From NCBI GenBank assembly GCA_958352855.1, contig CATWQE010000001.1, forward strand, positions 1 to 64,000: a stretch of DNA of 64,000 nt. The letters run 5' to 3'. The position numbers and the translations under genes were made by a program. Position 1 is the first letter of the stretch. The number at the start of each line of letters is the position of its first letter. This document shows positions 1 through 8,244 of this stretch, piece by piece. The notes beneath the pieces were generated by a model. It was not told the origin of the DNA, ran no database searches, and saw nothing but the letters and a program-made list of their open reading frames with translations. The DNA comes from an uncultured Bacillota bacterium. Its GTDB lineage: Bacteria; Bacillota; Clostridia; Lachnospirales; Lachnospiraceae.

Positions 1-546
1 ATTCATCACATAGACCCCAACATCCAGCAAAGCGCCGCCACCCAGTTCCTGACTCATCAGTCTTGGCACCTGGTCAATAAGATAACAAAGATTGGCAGTC
101 ACAGTCATAGGTTTCCCAATCACTCCTGATTCCAGCACTTCTTTCAGGGTCTTCCACATGGGCATATAGCGAACCCAGATAGCCTCTGTAAGAAGCAGCT
201 TCTTTTCCTTTGCCAAAGCGAACATTTCTGCCGCCTGCTTTTCATTCAGCGCAAAGGATTTCTCACACAAAACATTTCTCCCATGATTCAGCAGCATGTT
301 CACATTTTCATAATGTTCTGACATAGGTGTTGCTACATATACCAAATCCACCTGTTCATCTGCTGCCAGCTCCTCATAAGAACCGTAAGCCCTGGATGCG
401 CCAAATTTTCCTGCAAATGCCTGGGCTTTCTCAATACTTCTGGATGCAACCCCATAAAGCTCTGCTTCTTTCATGCCATTTAAGGTCTCTGCCATGACTC
501 CCGCAATATTTCCTGTGCTTAAAATACCAACTCTCAGCTTTTTCAT
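1..546 (-). CDS. Gfo/Idh/MocA family oxidoreductase, N-terminal part (cut by window edge)
   Basis: The 182 residues visible are the N-terminal Rossmann domain and the beginning of the C-terminal domain of an NAD(P)-dependent sugar or polyol dehydrogenase. The start MKKLRVGILSTGNIAG carries a GxxGxxG-like nucleotide-binding turn, and the CEKSFALN stretch near residue 97 corresponds to the EKP motif of the family with Pro replaced by Ser. The 3' end lies outside the window, so length and substrate cannot be judged. It runs in the same direction as the upstream DUF6483-like gene, which ends 18 bases away, so co-transcription is possible. The family call is firm; no specific substrate can be named. 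Confidence 0.85.
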   Translation of the reverse strand, partial: MKKLRVGILSTGNIAGVMAETLNGMKEAELYGVASRSIEKAQAFAGKFGASRAYGSYEELAADEQVDLVYVATPMSEHYENVNMLLNHGRNVLCEKSFALNEKQAAEMFALAKEKKLLLTEAIWVRYMPMWKTLKEVLESGVIGKPMTVTANLCYLIDQVPRLMSQELGGGALLDVGVYVMN

Positions 547-564
547 GTCTCAAAACCGCCCTTT

Positions 565-948
565 CTAAATTTCCATACGAATGTCCCTGTCCAGAATCCC
601 ATATTCTCCGGCAATGCTTTCCAGTCCTTCCAGAATCTCGTCTCTGCTATAATTGTGTTCTTCCAGAAATTCATCACTGTACTCTGCAATATGCTGATAA
701 AAATCGGCTGCCATAACAACATAATTGGATGATTCTTTGGAAAGCTCTGTAAGCAGAATATTCTCTGCCTCGTTGATTTCTCCCCTGTCTGCCATCTGAA
801 GAATCCGCGTATATAAGTCATCTTCCTCTGTACGCGCATTTTCCTCCGGGATCTCATAACGGATATCCCTTTTGCCAAAAATAAGCAGCGCCAATGCTCT
901 TACCATGTCTTTAATCATACGCATGACATAATCCTGTTCATAGTCCAT
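565..948 (-). CDS. DUF6483-like hypothetical protein
   Basis: A 127-residue soluble helical protein starting MDYEQDYVMRMIKDM. The start was chosen because a clear GGAGG lies about eight bases upstream; a longer reading frame to 990 has no such site. The hydrophobic N-terminal helix (about residues 9-25) is followed by acidic helices that look like tetratricopeptide-type pairs. It resembles the short DUF6483 proteins of Clostridia, for which I know no function; that family name is from memory. Its ribosome binding site overlaps the TAA stop of the upstream AraC gene (four bases apart), so the two are almost certainly translated from one message. Confidence 0.7.
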   Translation of the reverse strand: MDYEQDYVMRMIKDMVRALALLIFGKRDIRYEIPEENARTEEDDLYTRILQMADRGEINEAENILLTELSKESSNYVVMAADFYQHIAEYSDEFLEEHNYSRDEILEGLESIAGEYGILDRDIRMEI

Positions 949-952
949 ACAT

Positions 953-1846
953 TTACCTCCTGTCTGATATAGCTTTAATAGAGGACGCATACTCCGATGG
1001 GGTCATCCCTGTGATTTTCTTAAACTGTCTGGAAAAATAATGGATTGAGGTATATCCCAGAAAATCCGAAATCTGTGTAAAGTTGTGATGATTTTCCCGA
1101 ATCAACTGCTTGGCACATTCGATTTTTAACCTGGAAAAATAGTCAATCACCCCGCACTGCTGCTGTTCCCGGAAAAGCTTCTGAAGCTGAGAACGGCCAA
1201 TGAGATTATCCCTGCAGATACTGTCAATGCTAAGGTGCTCCCGTATATGTTCTTCCAGATATGTTGTAATTTTGTCATATACCATGGCATCATTCTTCTG
1301 CTTCATGGATTTAATGGCAGGAGAGGAAAGATTTCCTGTATTTAACTGCCTTATCATAGAAATCAGAAGATTTTCCAGATAAATCTTAATCATCTGCTCC
1401 GCTCCAATGGGCGCCTGGGGATTTCTCACCATCCTGGTTGTATTCGGGTCATCCAAAGCTCCTAAAATACAGTGCTTTGCCTCATAAATAATCTGCGCAA
1501 TCAGATTCCGTTCTTTCTCCCCAATGCTGGTCACCAGATTTTCAAAATATTTCATGTAAGGAGAATCGCACTCAAAAGAAATCACCACCAGATTGGGCGC
1601 AATTTTCCCATTGGCCTTAACCGTATGAAACTCATTGGGCTTATGAAAAACAATCTGCCCTTTCCTCAGGGTATATGGCTTGTCCTCTGCAATAATATCC
1701 ACTTCCCCTTTATCCACACATAAAAACTCCCAGAAATCGTGTTTCTCTCCCGGGAAACTGTAATCACTCATATATTCAAAATAGTGTATTGTCACAATCT
1801 TTCGGATCTGTATAATTTCCGATAGTTCCAAGCTCGTAAAAGACAT
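953..1846 (-). CDS. AraC family transcriptional regulator with N-terminal cupin domain
   Basis: A 297-residue regulator. Residues about 15-100 form a cupin-type effector-binding domain (HDFWEFLCVDKGEVDII followed by KGQIVFHKPNEFH). The C-terminal 100 residues carry two helix-turn-helix motifs of the AraC/XylS family, with the signature LGYTSIHYFSRQFKKITG near residues 261-278. The start has a GGGGAGG site six bases upstream. It diverges from the nucleotidyltransferase-kinase-GalE operon across a 217-base gap, so it may control that operon, the downstream oxidoreductase, or both. The family is certain; the target is inferred from position only. Confidence 0.9.
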   Translation of the reverse strand: MSFTSLELSEIIQIRKIVTIHYFEYMSDYSFPGEKHDFWEFLCVDKGEVDIIAEDKPYTLRKGQIVFHKPNEFHTVKANGKIAPNLVVISFECDSPYMKYFENLVTSIGEKERNLIAQIIYEAKHCILGALDDPNTTRMVRNPQAPIGAEQMIKIYLENLLISMIRQLNTGNLSSPAIKSMKQKNDAMVYDKITTYLEEHIREHLSIDSICRDNLIGRSQLQKLFREQQQCGVIDYFSRLKIECAKQLIRENHHNFTQISDFLGYTSIHYFSRQFKKITGMTPSEYASSIKAISDRR

Positions 1847-2063
1847 AACATAGCCTCCCCAACGACGTTAAATATACTATCTCCATTATACTGAAAAATC
1901 AGAAAAAAATCTATCTTTGAAGCAAAAAACAAATCACAAAAAAGAAATAATAGAAAGTGCCAAAACTTTGAAATTTTGTGCAAAGGAATCCTTGTCATTT
2001 TTTGATAGAATAAGGTCATACAAACAGTGTAAGAATTTCAAATAAGAACGGGAGGAATTTCAC

Positions 2064-2990
2064 ATGAAAAAACCGGTATTAGTAGTAATGGCAGCAGGTA
2101 TGGGAAGCCGCTACGGCGGTCTGAAACAAATTGATCCAGTAGATAATCAAGGACATATTATCATGGATTTTTCCATCTATGATGCAGTAAAAGCAGGCTT
2201 TGAAAAGGTTATTTTTATTATCAAAAAAGAGAACGAAGCAGACTTCAAAGCTGCCATTGGAGACAGACTCAGCAAGGTCATTGAAGTAGAATATGTATTC
2301 CAGGATTTGAACAATCTTCCGGAAGGCTTTGCTGTCCCGGAAGGCAGAGTAAAACCATGGGGAACAGGACACGCTATTTTAAGCTGCCTTGGCACTGTAG
2401 ATGCTCCTTTTGCAGTTATTAACGCAGATGATTACTATGGAACACATGCTTTCCAGATGATTTATGATTATCTCACTACCCATGAGGATGATGAAAAATA
2501 CCGCTACACCATGGTAGGCTATGTACTGGAAAACACCTTAACAGAAAACGGTCATGTAGCAAGGGGTGTCTGTGTCACAGATAAGGAAGGATACCTTCAG
2601 AAGATTCACGAAAGAACCCATATTGAGAAAAAAGAAAATGGCGCTGCTTACACAGAGGATGATGGCGCTACCTGGGTTACCATTCCAGAAGGAAGCACTG
2701 TCTCCATGAATATGTGGGGCTTTACAGAGAGTATTCTGAAAGAATTACAGGCGCGTTTTGCAAACTTTTTAAATGAAAATCTGGAGAAAAATCCATTAAA
2801 ATGTGAATATTTCCTGCCTTTTGTTGTGGACGAATTATTAAAAGAAGACAAGGCAACTGTTCAGGTTTTGAAGTCTCTGGATAAATGGTACGGAGTAACT
2901 TATAAAGAAGATAAACCTGTGGTAGTCGCTGCTATCCAGAGCTTAAAAGACCAGGGATTATACCCTGAAAAACTGTGGGAGGACAAATAA
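2064..2990 (+). CDS. Sugar-1-phosphate nucleotidyltransferase (GalU/LnpC-like)
   Basis: A 308-residue enzyme of the NTP_transferase family, expected to join a sugar 1-phosphate to a nucleoside triphosphate in the cytoplasm. The N-terminus has the nucleotide-binding loop AAGMGSRYGGLKQ (residues 10-22), and NADDYYG (residues 120-126) supplies the metal-binding Asp. RBS GGGAGG precedes the ATG. It is followed one base later by an N-acetylhexosamine kinase-like gene and then by galE, the gene order expected for a hexosamine/galactose activation route like the bifidobacterial lnp operon. The activity is therefore probably UTP-dependent on GlcNAc/GalNAc-1-P or Gal-1-P. Sugar specificity cannot be read from sequence. 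Confidence 0.8.
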   Translation: MKKPVLVVMAAGMGSRYGGLKQIDPVDNQGHIIMDFSIYDAVKAGFEKVIFIIKKENEADFKAAIGDRLSKVIEVEYVFQDLNNLPEGFAVPEGRVKPWGTGHAILSCLGTVDAPFAVINADDYYGTHAFQMIYDYLTTHEDDEKYRYTMVGYVLENTLTENGHVARGVCVTDKEGYLQKIHERTHIEKKENGAAYTEDDGATWVTIPEGSTVSMNMWGFTESILKELQARFANFLNENLEKNPLKCEYFLPFVVDELLKEDKATVQVLKSLDKWYGVTYKEDKPVVVAAIQSLKDQGLYPEKLWEDK

Positions 2991-2991
2991 A

Positions 2992-4098
2992 ATGGCAGAA
3001 ATCAGACCAGAAGTTATTGATGCATTTCAGTTTCAGGGAACCTATCTGGAAGGAATTCCTTATGGAAGCGGTCATATCAATGATACCTTTTGCGTAACCT
3101 TTGAAGAAAGCGGAACAACACGAAGATATATTTTACAGAGAATGAACAAAACCATCTTCTTACATCCAGAAGAATTAATGGAAAATGTTACTGGTGTTAC
3201 CCAGTGGCTCCGCAAAAAAATCCTGGAAAAAGGCGGAGACCCTGAAAGAGAAACCCTGAATCTGGTTCCAACAAAAGAAGGGAAAAACTTCTTTGTAGAC
3301 CAGGCAGGAGACTACTGGAGAGCTTATATTTTCATTGAGGGCGCAGCTACCTATGACCTGGTGCAGAACAAGGAAGATTTCTATCAGAGCGCTGTTGCCT
3401 TTGGGCATTTCCAGGGATTACTGGCAGACTATCCGGCGCAGACGCTCCACGAAACCATTGTAAACTTCCACAATACGGTAGACCGCTTTGCCAAATTTAA
3501 AAAGGCAGTAGCCGAAGACGTCATGGGACGTGCCAAAGATGTCCAAAAAGAGATTCAGTTTGTCCTGGACAGAGAAGCTCTGGCACATACTCTGTGCGAT
3601 ATGCAGTCAGAAGGCAAGCTTCCTCTTCGCGTTACTCACAATGATACAAAGTTAAACAATATTATGATTGATGATGAAACCAGAAAAGCTATCTGTGTTA
3701 TTGATCTGGACACTGTTATGCCTGGTCTTGCTGTCAATGATTTTGGGGATTCCATTCGCTTCGGAGCCAGCACTGCTGAGGAGGACGAAAGAGATTTATC
3801 CAAAGTTTCCTGCAGCATGGAACTGTTTGAATTATATACCAAAGGATTTATCGAAGGATGCCAGGGAAGTCTTACAGAAGCAGAATTAGAAATGCTGCCT
3901 GTTGGAGCCATGACCATGACTTATGAATGTGGAATGCGCTTCCTGACTGACTATCTGGAGGGGGATCACTACTTTAAGGTTCACAGAGATGGACATAATT
4001 TAGATCGTGCCAGAACTCAATTCACACTGGTAAAAGACATGGAAGAAAAACTGGAAACCATGAATGCCATTGTTAAAAAATATGGCTTTTCAAAATAG
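2992..4098 (+). CDS. nahK: Phosphotransferase family sugar kinase, N-acetylhexosamine 1-kinase (NahK/LnpB)-like
   Basis: A 368-residue member of the aminoglycoside-phosphotransferase/choline-kinase fold. The catalytic loop is HNDTKLNN (residues 216-223) and the metal-binding segment is VIDLDTVMPG (236-245), followed by NDFGDS; these match what I recall of the bifidobacterial kinase NahK, which phosphorylates GlcNAc/GalNAc at C1. The start follows the preceding stop by one base, so translation is coupled. Placed between a nucleotidyltransferase and galE, its product would be activated to a UDP-sugar and epimerised. No lacto-N-biose phosphorylase is present nearby. An alternative is a more general anomeric hexose kinase. 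Confidence 0.75.
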   Translation: MAEIRPEVIDAFQFQGTYLEGIPYGSGHINDTFCVTFEESGTTRRYILQRMNKTIFLHPEELMENVTGVTQWLRKKILEKGGDPERETLNLVPTKEGKNFFVDQAGDYWRAYIFIEGAATYDLVQNKEDFYQSAVAFGHFQGLLADYPAQTLHETIVNFHNTVDRFAKFKKAVAEDVMGRAKDVQKEIQFVLDREALAHTLCDMQSEGKLPLRVTHNDTKLNNIMIDDETRKAICVIDLDTVMPGLAVNDFGDSIRFGASTAEEDERDLSKVSCSMELFELYTKGFIEGCQGSLTEAELEMLPVGAMTMTYECGMRFLTDYLEGDHYFKVHRDGHNLDRARTQFTLVKDMEEKLETMNAIVKKYGFSK

Positions 4099-4110
4099 GA
4101 GGAATCAGCT

Positions 4111-5127
4111 ATGGCAATTTTAGTAACAGGCGGCGCAGGTTATATTGGAAGCCACACAGTCATTGAACTTCAAAATGCAGGTTATGATGTGGTTGTACTG
4201 GATAACCTCTCCAATTCCAGCCCGAAATCCTTAGAGCGGGTAGAAAAAATCACAGGAAAACCAGTTCCTTTTTACAAGGCTGATATCCTGGACAGAGACG
4301 CTTTAAATGAAATTTTTGACAAAGAATCCATTGATTCCTGTATCCATTTTGCCGGATTAAAAGCAGTTGGAGAATCTGTAGCAAAACCATGGGAATACTA
4401 TGAAAACAACATTGCCGGAACTCTGACTCTGGTAGATGTTATGAGAAAACACAATGTAAAAAATATCATCTTCTCCTCCTCTGCTACGGTTTACGGAGAT
4501 CCTGCTTTTGTTCCTATTACAGAATACTGCCCCAAAGGACAGTGTACCAATCCATACGGATGGACCAAGTCCATGCTGGAACAGATTCTTACGGATATCC
4601 AGAAAGCGGACCCTGAATGGAACGTTGTTCTTTTAAGATATTTCAACCCAATCGGAGCCCACAAAAGCGGAACAATCGGAGAAAATCCTAATGGAATTCC
4701 AAACAATCTGATGCCATACATCACACAGGTTGCTGTTGGAAAATTAAAAGAATTAGGCGTATTCGGAAATGATTATGACACTCCTGACGGAACTGGTGTC
4801 AGAGATTATATTCATGTGGTAGACCTGGCAAAAGGCCATGTAAAAGCCCTGAAAAAGCTGGAAGATAAATCCGGATTAAATATCTACAATCTTGGAACCG
4901 GAAATGGCTACAGCGTACTGGATATTGTGAAAAACTTTGAAGCCGCTACGGGTGTAAATGTTCCATATGTCATCAAGCCACGCCGCCCGGGTGATATTGC
5001 TACCTGTTATGCCAGCGCCGAAAAAGCGGAAAAAGAATTAGGCTGGAAAGCCGAATTTGGCATCAAAGAAATGTGCGAAGACTCCTGGAGATGGCAGTCA
5101 CAAAATCCTAAAGGATATGAAGACTAA
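4111..5127 (+). CDS. galE: UDP-glucose 4-epimerase
   Basis: A 338-residue extended short-chain dehydrogenase, the usual length for GalE. The NAD-binding GxxGxxG is VTGGAGYIGSH (residues 5-15); the catalytic Ser is in SSSATVYG (around S124), and the YxxxK pair is Y149/K153. It interconverts UDP-Glc/UDP-Gal, and many Gram-positive members also take the N-acetyl forms. It ends a three-gene operon with the nucleotidyltransferase and kinase, starts 12 bases after the kinase with an AGGAGG site, and is followed by a strong hairpin terminator. Family and function are well supported; use of N-acetylated substrates is inferred from the neighbours. Confidence 0.93.
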   Translation: MAILVTGGAGYIGSHTVIELQNAGYDVVVLDNLSNSSPKSLERVEKITGKPVPFYKADILDRDALNEIFDKESIDSCIHFAGLKAVGESVAKPWEYYENNIAGTLTLVDVMRKHNVKNIIFSSSATVYGDPAFVPITEYCPKGQCTNPYGWTKSMLEQILTDIQKADPEWNVVLLRYFNPIGAHKSGTIGENPNGIPNNLMPYITQVAVGKLKELGVFGNDYDTPDGTGVRDYIHVVDLAKGHVKALKKLEDKSGLNIYNLGTGNGYSVLDIVKNFEAATGVNVPYVIKPRRPGDIATCYASAEKAEKELGWKAEFGIKEMCEDSWRWQSQNPKGYED

Positions 5128-5152
5128 AACAATCTTCTGAAAAAATAAAAAG

Positions 5153-5204
5153 AAAAAAGTGTATGCAGCTTTCACAGATTTAACAAAGCTGCATACACTT
5201 TTTT
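5153..5204. terminator. Bidirectional rho-independent terminator between galE and the HipA-like gene
   Basis: A 20-base perfect inverted repeat (AAAAAAGTGTATGCAGCTTT and its complement) surrounds a 12-base loop. It has an A-run on the left and a T-run on the right, so it can stop the rightward galE operon and the leftward hipA-containing transcript, which converge here. Confidence 0.9.
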
Positions 5205-5216
5205 AATGGCTCTTTT

Positions 5217-6110
5217 TCATGATTGCAGTATTTTCATACGTTTCATTAACATCTCATACTCTTTTTCCCTGTCCTGAAACCAGTCTTGTTTAATCTCAGC
5301 AATCTGGTTCCAGCCCACTTTTTCCACCGCCTCAAGGGCAGCTTCTTTCTGTGTGAGAATGCGGGGAAATTCTGTCTGACAGTTGGCGCCTTCCAGGGTT
5401 TCGTAGCTTTGAAATGCCTGGTTAAAATCCATAAGAGGGTGCAAAGACACTGGTTTATTGGTCTCATTATCTATGAGAAATCCCCAGTTTCCCCAGTGGC
5501 GGTCTGTATTTCCAATGAGATAATCCAGAAAATTCATCATATAATATCCATAGGCATCCAGTTCTAAAATATAAGACAGCGGATTCAATTCTTCATTCAT
5601 TGCGTAAATTTCAAACGCTTCTCTGGATACAATAGAATACTTTCGGGAGGTTATGAGATTACTCACAGATACCTTTTCTTCCTGATACACGCCCTCTTGA
5701 TAAAGAACCTGGCTGCATTGAAAACACTGACACACCTTACTTGCCAGAATTTCATTTTCCACTGCCCTTTTGTCTCCATCTTTTAAAAGCTGAAATCCCT
5801 GTTCCCGACGAACCCAGGCTTTTGGAAAACACCCGCTGGTAAACAAATCTCTTGCCAGGCTTTCATTCTGAACAGACATCTGTTTTCCTCTTAATGCCAC
5901 ATCCACAAAAGCATTATCCAAATGATTTTCATACAAATTAATCTGGTCAAAAGTGATATTATCTCCCTCTTCTCTCACCCAGTAGATGTCCATAAGAGAT
6001 ACGCATCGGTAGGCAAGGGCAATCTGCGCCCGCTCTCTGTCTGTCATAGCCTGTACTGCCCCAATGCTGTTCAGGATTTCTTTTACATACTTTCTGTCTA
6101 ACGTAAGCAT
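5217..6110 (-). CDS. HipA-like Ser/Thr kinase domain protein
   Basis: A 297-residue protein with the HipA-type catalytic core: NEILASKV near residue 120, the catalytic loop GNTDRHWGNWGF (200-211) with D203 and N208 as probable catalytic and metal residues, and PLMDFNQAF (226-234) with the second metal Asp. HipA kinases phosphorylate targets such as GltX and are about 440 residues; this one lacks the N-terminal HipA domain. The gene overlaps by 13 bases with a 41-codon ORF upstream. No HipB-like DNA-binding antitoxin is next to it, so a toxin role is uncertain. It is the last gene of a leftward run ending at a terminator. Confidence 0.75.
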   Translation of the reverse strand: MLTLDRKYVKEILNSIGAVQAMTDRERAQIALAYRCVSLMDIYWVREEGDNITFDQINLYENHLDNAFVDVALRGKQMSVQNESLARDLFTSGCFPKAWVRREQGFQLLKDGDKRAVENEILASKVCQCFQCSQVLYQEGVYQEEKVSVSNLITSRKYSIVSREAFEIYAMNEELNPLSYILELDAYGYYMMNFLDYLIGNTDRHWGNWGFLIDNETNKPVSLHPLMDFNQAFQSYETLEGANCQTEFPRILTQKEAALEAVEKVGWNQIAEIKQDWFQDREKEYEMLMKRMKILQS

Positions 6111-6223
6111 ACGGGAGGCGCACCAGTAATAAAAAAATCCGGCTCATAAATCACGCAATGTCCCTGTGTATCAATTCTGGCTGCTGTTTTATTTCCATGC
6201 ATAATCTCATAGCTTTTTTTCAC
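6098..6223 (-). CDS. 41-residue small protein overlapping the HipA-like gene
   Basis: A GTG-initiated ORF of 41 codons (starts MKKSYEIMHGNKTAARIDTQ when GTG is read as Met). It lies between the stop of the PLP-enzyme gene and the start of the HipA-like kinase, overlapping the latter by 13 bases, so translation is probably coupled. The predicted protein resembles two or three beta strands, which could stand in for part of the missing N-terminal domain of HipA, as HipS does in the HipBST systems. The ribosome binding site (GGGCGG) is only moderate and another ATG lies at codon 8. Existence is plausible; function is unknown. Confidence 0.5.
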   Translation of the reverse strand: MKKSYEIMHGNKTAARIDTQGHCVIYEPDFFITGAPPVCLR

Positions 6224-6243
6224 ACCTGTTCACCGCCCTGTTT

Positions 6244-7446
6244 TTAAAATACATACTGTCTCAGCCGTTCAAAAGCTTCCTGTACCCTGGACAATGGCAG
6301 CGCCAGATTCATACGGATATGGCTTGGTCCATGAAAGGCTCTTCCGTCCTGCCATGCCACTCCTACATCCCAGCCGGCTTTTAAAAGCTCATCCATAGTC
6401 TTTCCATGCTTCTCACACCATTTTTTACAATCCAGAAACAGCATATAGGTGCCCTGGGGCTTTGATACTTCTACCCCTTCAAAATGCTCCTGAATATAAG
6501 TACAGGCAAACTCTGCATTGCCCTTTAATACCTGGCAAAGCTCATCCACCCACTGCTGGCCTTCCTCTTTGTATGCCCCAATCAAAGCGTACATGGACAA
6601 CACGTTCATAGCATTATAATGGCTCAGGGATGATTCCTTTTCCACCCGGTCACGCAGCCAGGAATTATAAATAATGTGATAAGAGCCTACCAATCCTGCA
6701 AGATTAAAGGTTTTGGAAGGCGCGTACATGGCAGCCGTCCGGTTTCTGGCATCCTCTGAAATAGACTGTGTAGGAATATGTTTTCCCTCTAAAATTAAGT
6801 CTGACCAGATTTCATCGGAAATAACAAACACCTGGTATTTCTTATAAATTTCCATAGCCTTCTCAATTTCCCAGCGTTCCCATACACGCCCGCAAGGATT
6901 ATGAGGAGAACAGAACACAGCCGCATGAATATGGTTTTCTTTTATCTTCTTTTCCATATCCTCAAAGTCCATGCGCCACACCTGATTTTCATCTAAAACC
7001 AGCGGAGAATGAATAATCTTGTAGCCATTATTCTCCAGAGAAGAGGTAAAACCAATATAAGTAGGAGAATGCAAAAGCACCTTATCCCCTTTTGAACAGA
7101 GAACATTCAGCACGCTGATAACTCCACCCAGCACACCATTTTCATAACCAATATGTTCCGGCAGCAAACCGGTAACTCCATTTCTCTTTTCCTGCCAGGA
7201 AATAATAGCATCTGTATATTCTTTTCTTGGACTAAAATACCCGTAAGCAGGATGCTCAATCCTGTGAATCATAGCCTCCTGAATGGTTGGCACTGCTTTA
7301 AAATTCATATCTGCCACCCACATAGGAATCACATCAAATCCCTCTTTGGGCGCATCCGGTCCAAAGCCCGGCTCCTCATACACCGCATCTACAGCAATAG
7401 CATCCCAGCCTCTCCGGTCAATAACTGATGTAAAATCGTATTTCAT
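6244..7446 (-). CDS. MalY/PatB family PLP-dependent aminotransferase (cystathionine beta-lyase-like)
   Basis: A 400-residue fold-type I PLP enzyme. The Schiff-base lysine is K245 in APSKTFNLAG, with D211 in VISDEIWSDL contacting the pyridine nitrogen and the family hallmark FCSPHNPCGRVW at 178-189. Members of the MalY/PatB group cleave cystathionine or other C-S substrates to pyruvate, ammonia and a thiol, and some act as regulators. Its start overlaps the stop of the upstream membrane gene by four bases (ATGA), so the two are translationally coupled. Assignment to the family is firm; whether it is a beta-lyase or an aminotransferase in vivo is not decided by sequence. Confidence 0.88.
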   Translation of the reverse strand: MKYDFTSVIDRRGWDAIAVDAVYEEPGFGPDAPKEGFDVIPMWVADMNFKAVPTIQEAMIHRIEHPAYGYFSPRKEYTDAIISWQEKRNGVTGLLPEHIGYENGVLGGVISVLNVLCSKGDKVLLHSPTYIGFTSSLENNGYKIIHSPLVLDENQVWRMDFEDMEKKIKENHIHAAVFCSPHNPCGRVWERWEIEKAMEIYKKYQVFVISDEIWSDLILEGKHIPTQSISEDARNRTAAMYAPSKTFNLAGLVGSYHIIYNSWLRDRVEKESSLSHYNAMNVLSMYALIGAYKEEGQQWVDELCQVLKGNAEFACTYIQEHFEGVEVSKPQGTYMLFLDCKKWCEKHGKTMDELLKAGWDVGVAWQDGRAFHGPSHIRMNLALPLSRVQEAFERLRQYVF

Positions 7447-8225
7447 CCCTTTTCCTCCTCCTGTTTTCTTTTCTTTAAGCTCCTTTTCAGCTCTTCTAAA
7501 CGTTCCGGATAGCTTTTATTCACCATTTCCGGGAAAGATTTCATAAGACGCCGCTCAAAAAAGCCCACTTCTTTTTGTTTCTTATGGATTTTTTCCAGTA
7601 ATTCTTCCCTGATATCCGAATTCAAAATTTTCTCTTCCAACTGCGCAAATTCCAGCTTTGCACTCCACTCCTGATACTTCTCCTGTAACTCTTCCCGAAG
7701 CTCTGCAAGTACCCGAAGTCTGAGATTAATACCCAGGGCACTCTTCACCGCCAGAGCAAAATCTGCCGCAAAATATAAGAAAAAGGCAACCAGAAACCCC
7801 CATTTAAAATCCATACTAAAAGCTGCCAGCAGGGACTCAATGCGCGGGTTTAAATCAAAGGAAAGGAACAGGCACAGCAGTCCGAACAGAGTGGAATTTA
7901 GCAGACATACCCTTCCTTTTATATTAAAGGGACGCTTGGAATAATCCCACCATCTGGCATTAAACAGCTTCTCCATAAGCCAGCTTGTAAAATATTCCAA
8001 AGTGGAGGTAATCAACATTCCACCCACAAAAACCACCATCACACTCTTTGGCAGAAACTTCAAAAAGCCAAGAGTTACCACTGCTCCCACTCCATAAATG
8101 GGGCAAAAAGGTCCTGTCAGAAAGCCGCGGTTTATCCACTCTCCTCTGCCAAGAGAGCAGTAAATACTCTCACAGCACCACCCCAGAAAGCTGTAAATAA
8201 TCAATTGCAATAAAATATCAACCAT
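7443..8225 (-). CDS. Multispanning membrane protein of the putative ABC-transporter type IV family (PF06541-like)
   Basis: A 260-residue protein with about four to five membrane helices in the first 170 residues (opening MVDILLQLIIYSFLGWCCES) and a charged coiled-coil C-terminal tail of about 80 residues rich in Glu and Lys. The motifs FLGWCCESIYCS and NRGFLTGPFCPIYGVGA are typical of a Clostridia family named putative ABC transporter permease; no ATPase partner is adjacent, so that name should be treated with caution. It is translationally coupled to the MalY-like gene by a four-base overlap. The transported substrate, if any, is unknown. Confidence 0.75.
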   Translation of the reverse strand: MVDILLQLIIYSFLGWCCESIYCSLGRGEWINRGFLTGPFCPIYGVGAVVTLGFLKFLPKSVMVVFVGGMLITSTLEYFTSWLMEKLFNARWWDYSKRPFNIKGRVCLLNSTLFGLLCLFLSFDLNPRIESLLAAFSMDFKWGFLVAFFLYFAADFALAVKSALGINLRLRVLAELREELQEKYQEWSAKLEFAQLEEKILNSDIREELLEKIHKKQKEVGFFERRLMKSFPEMVNKSYPERLEELKRSLKKRKQEEEKG

Positions 8226-8244
8226 ACTGTCTCCTCCACAAATT

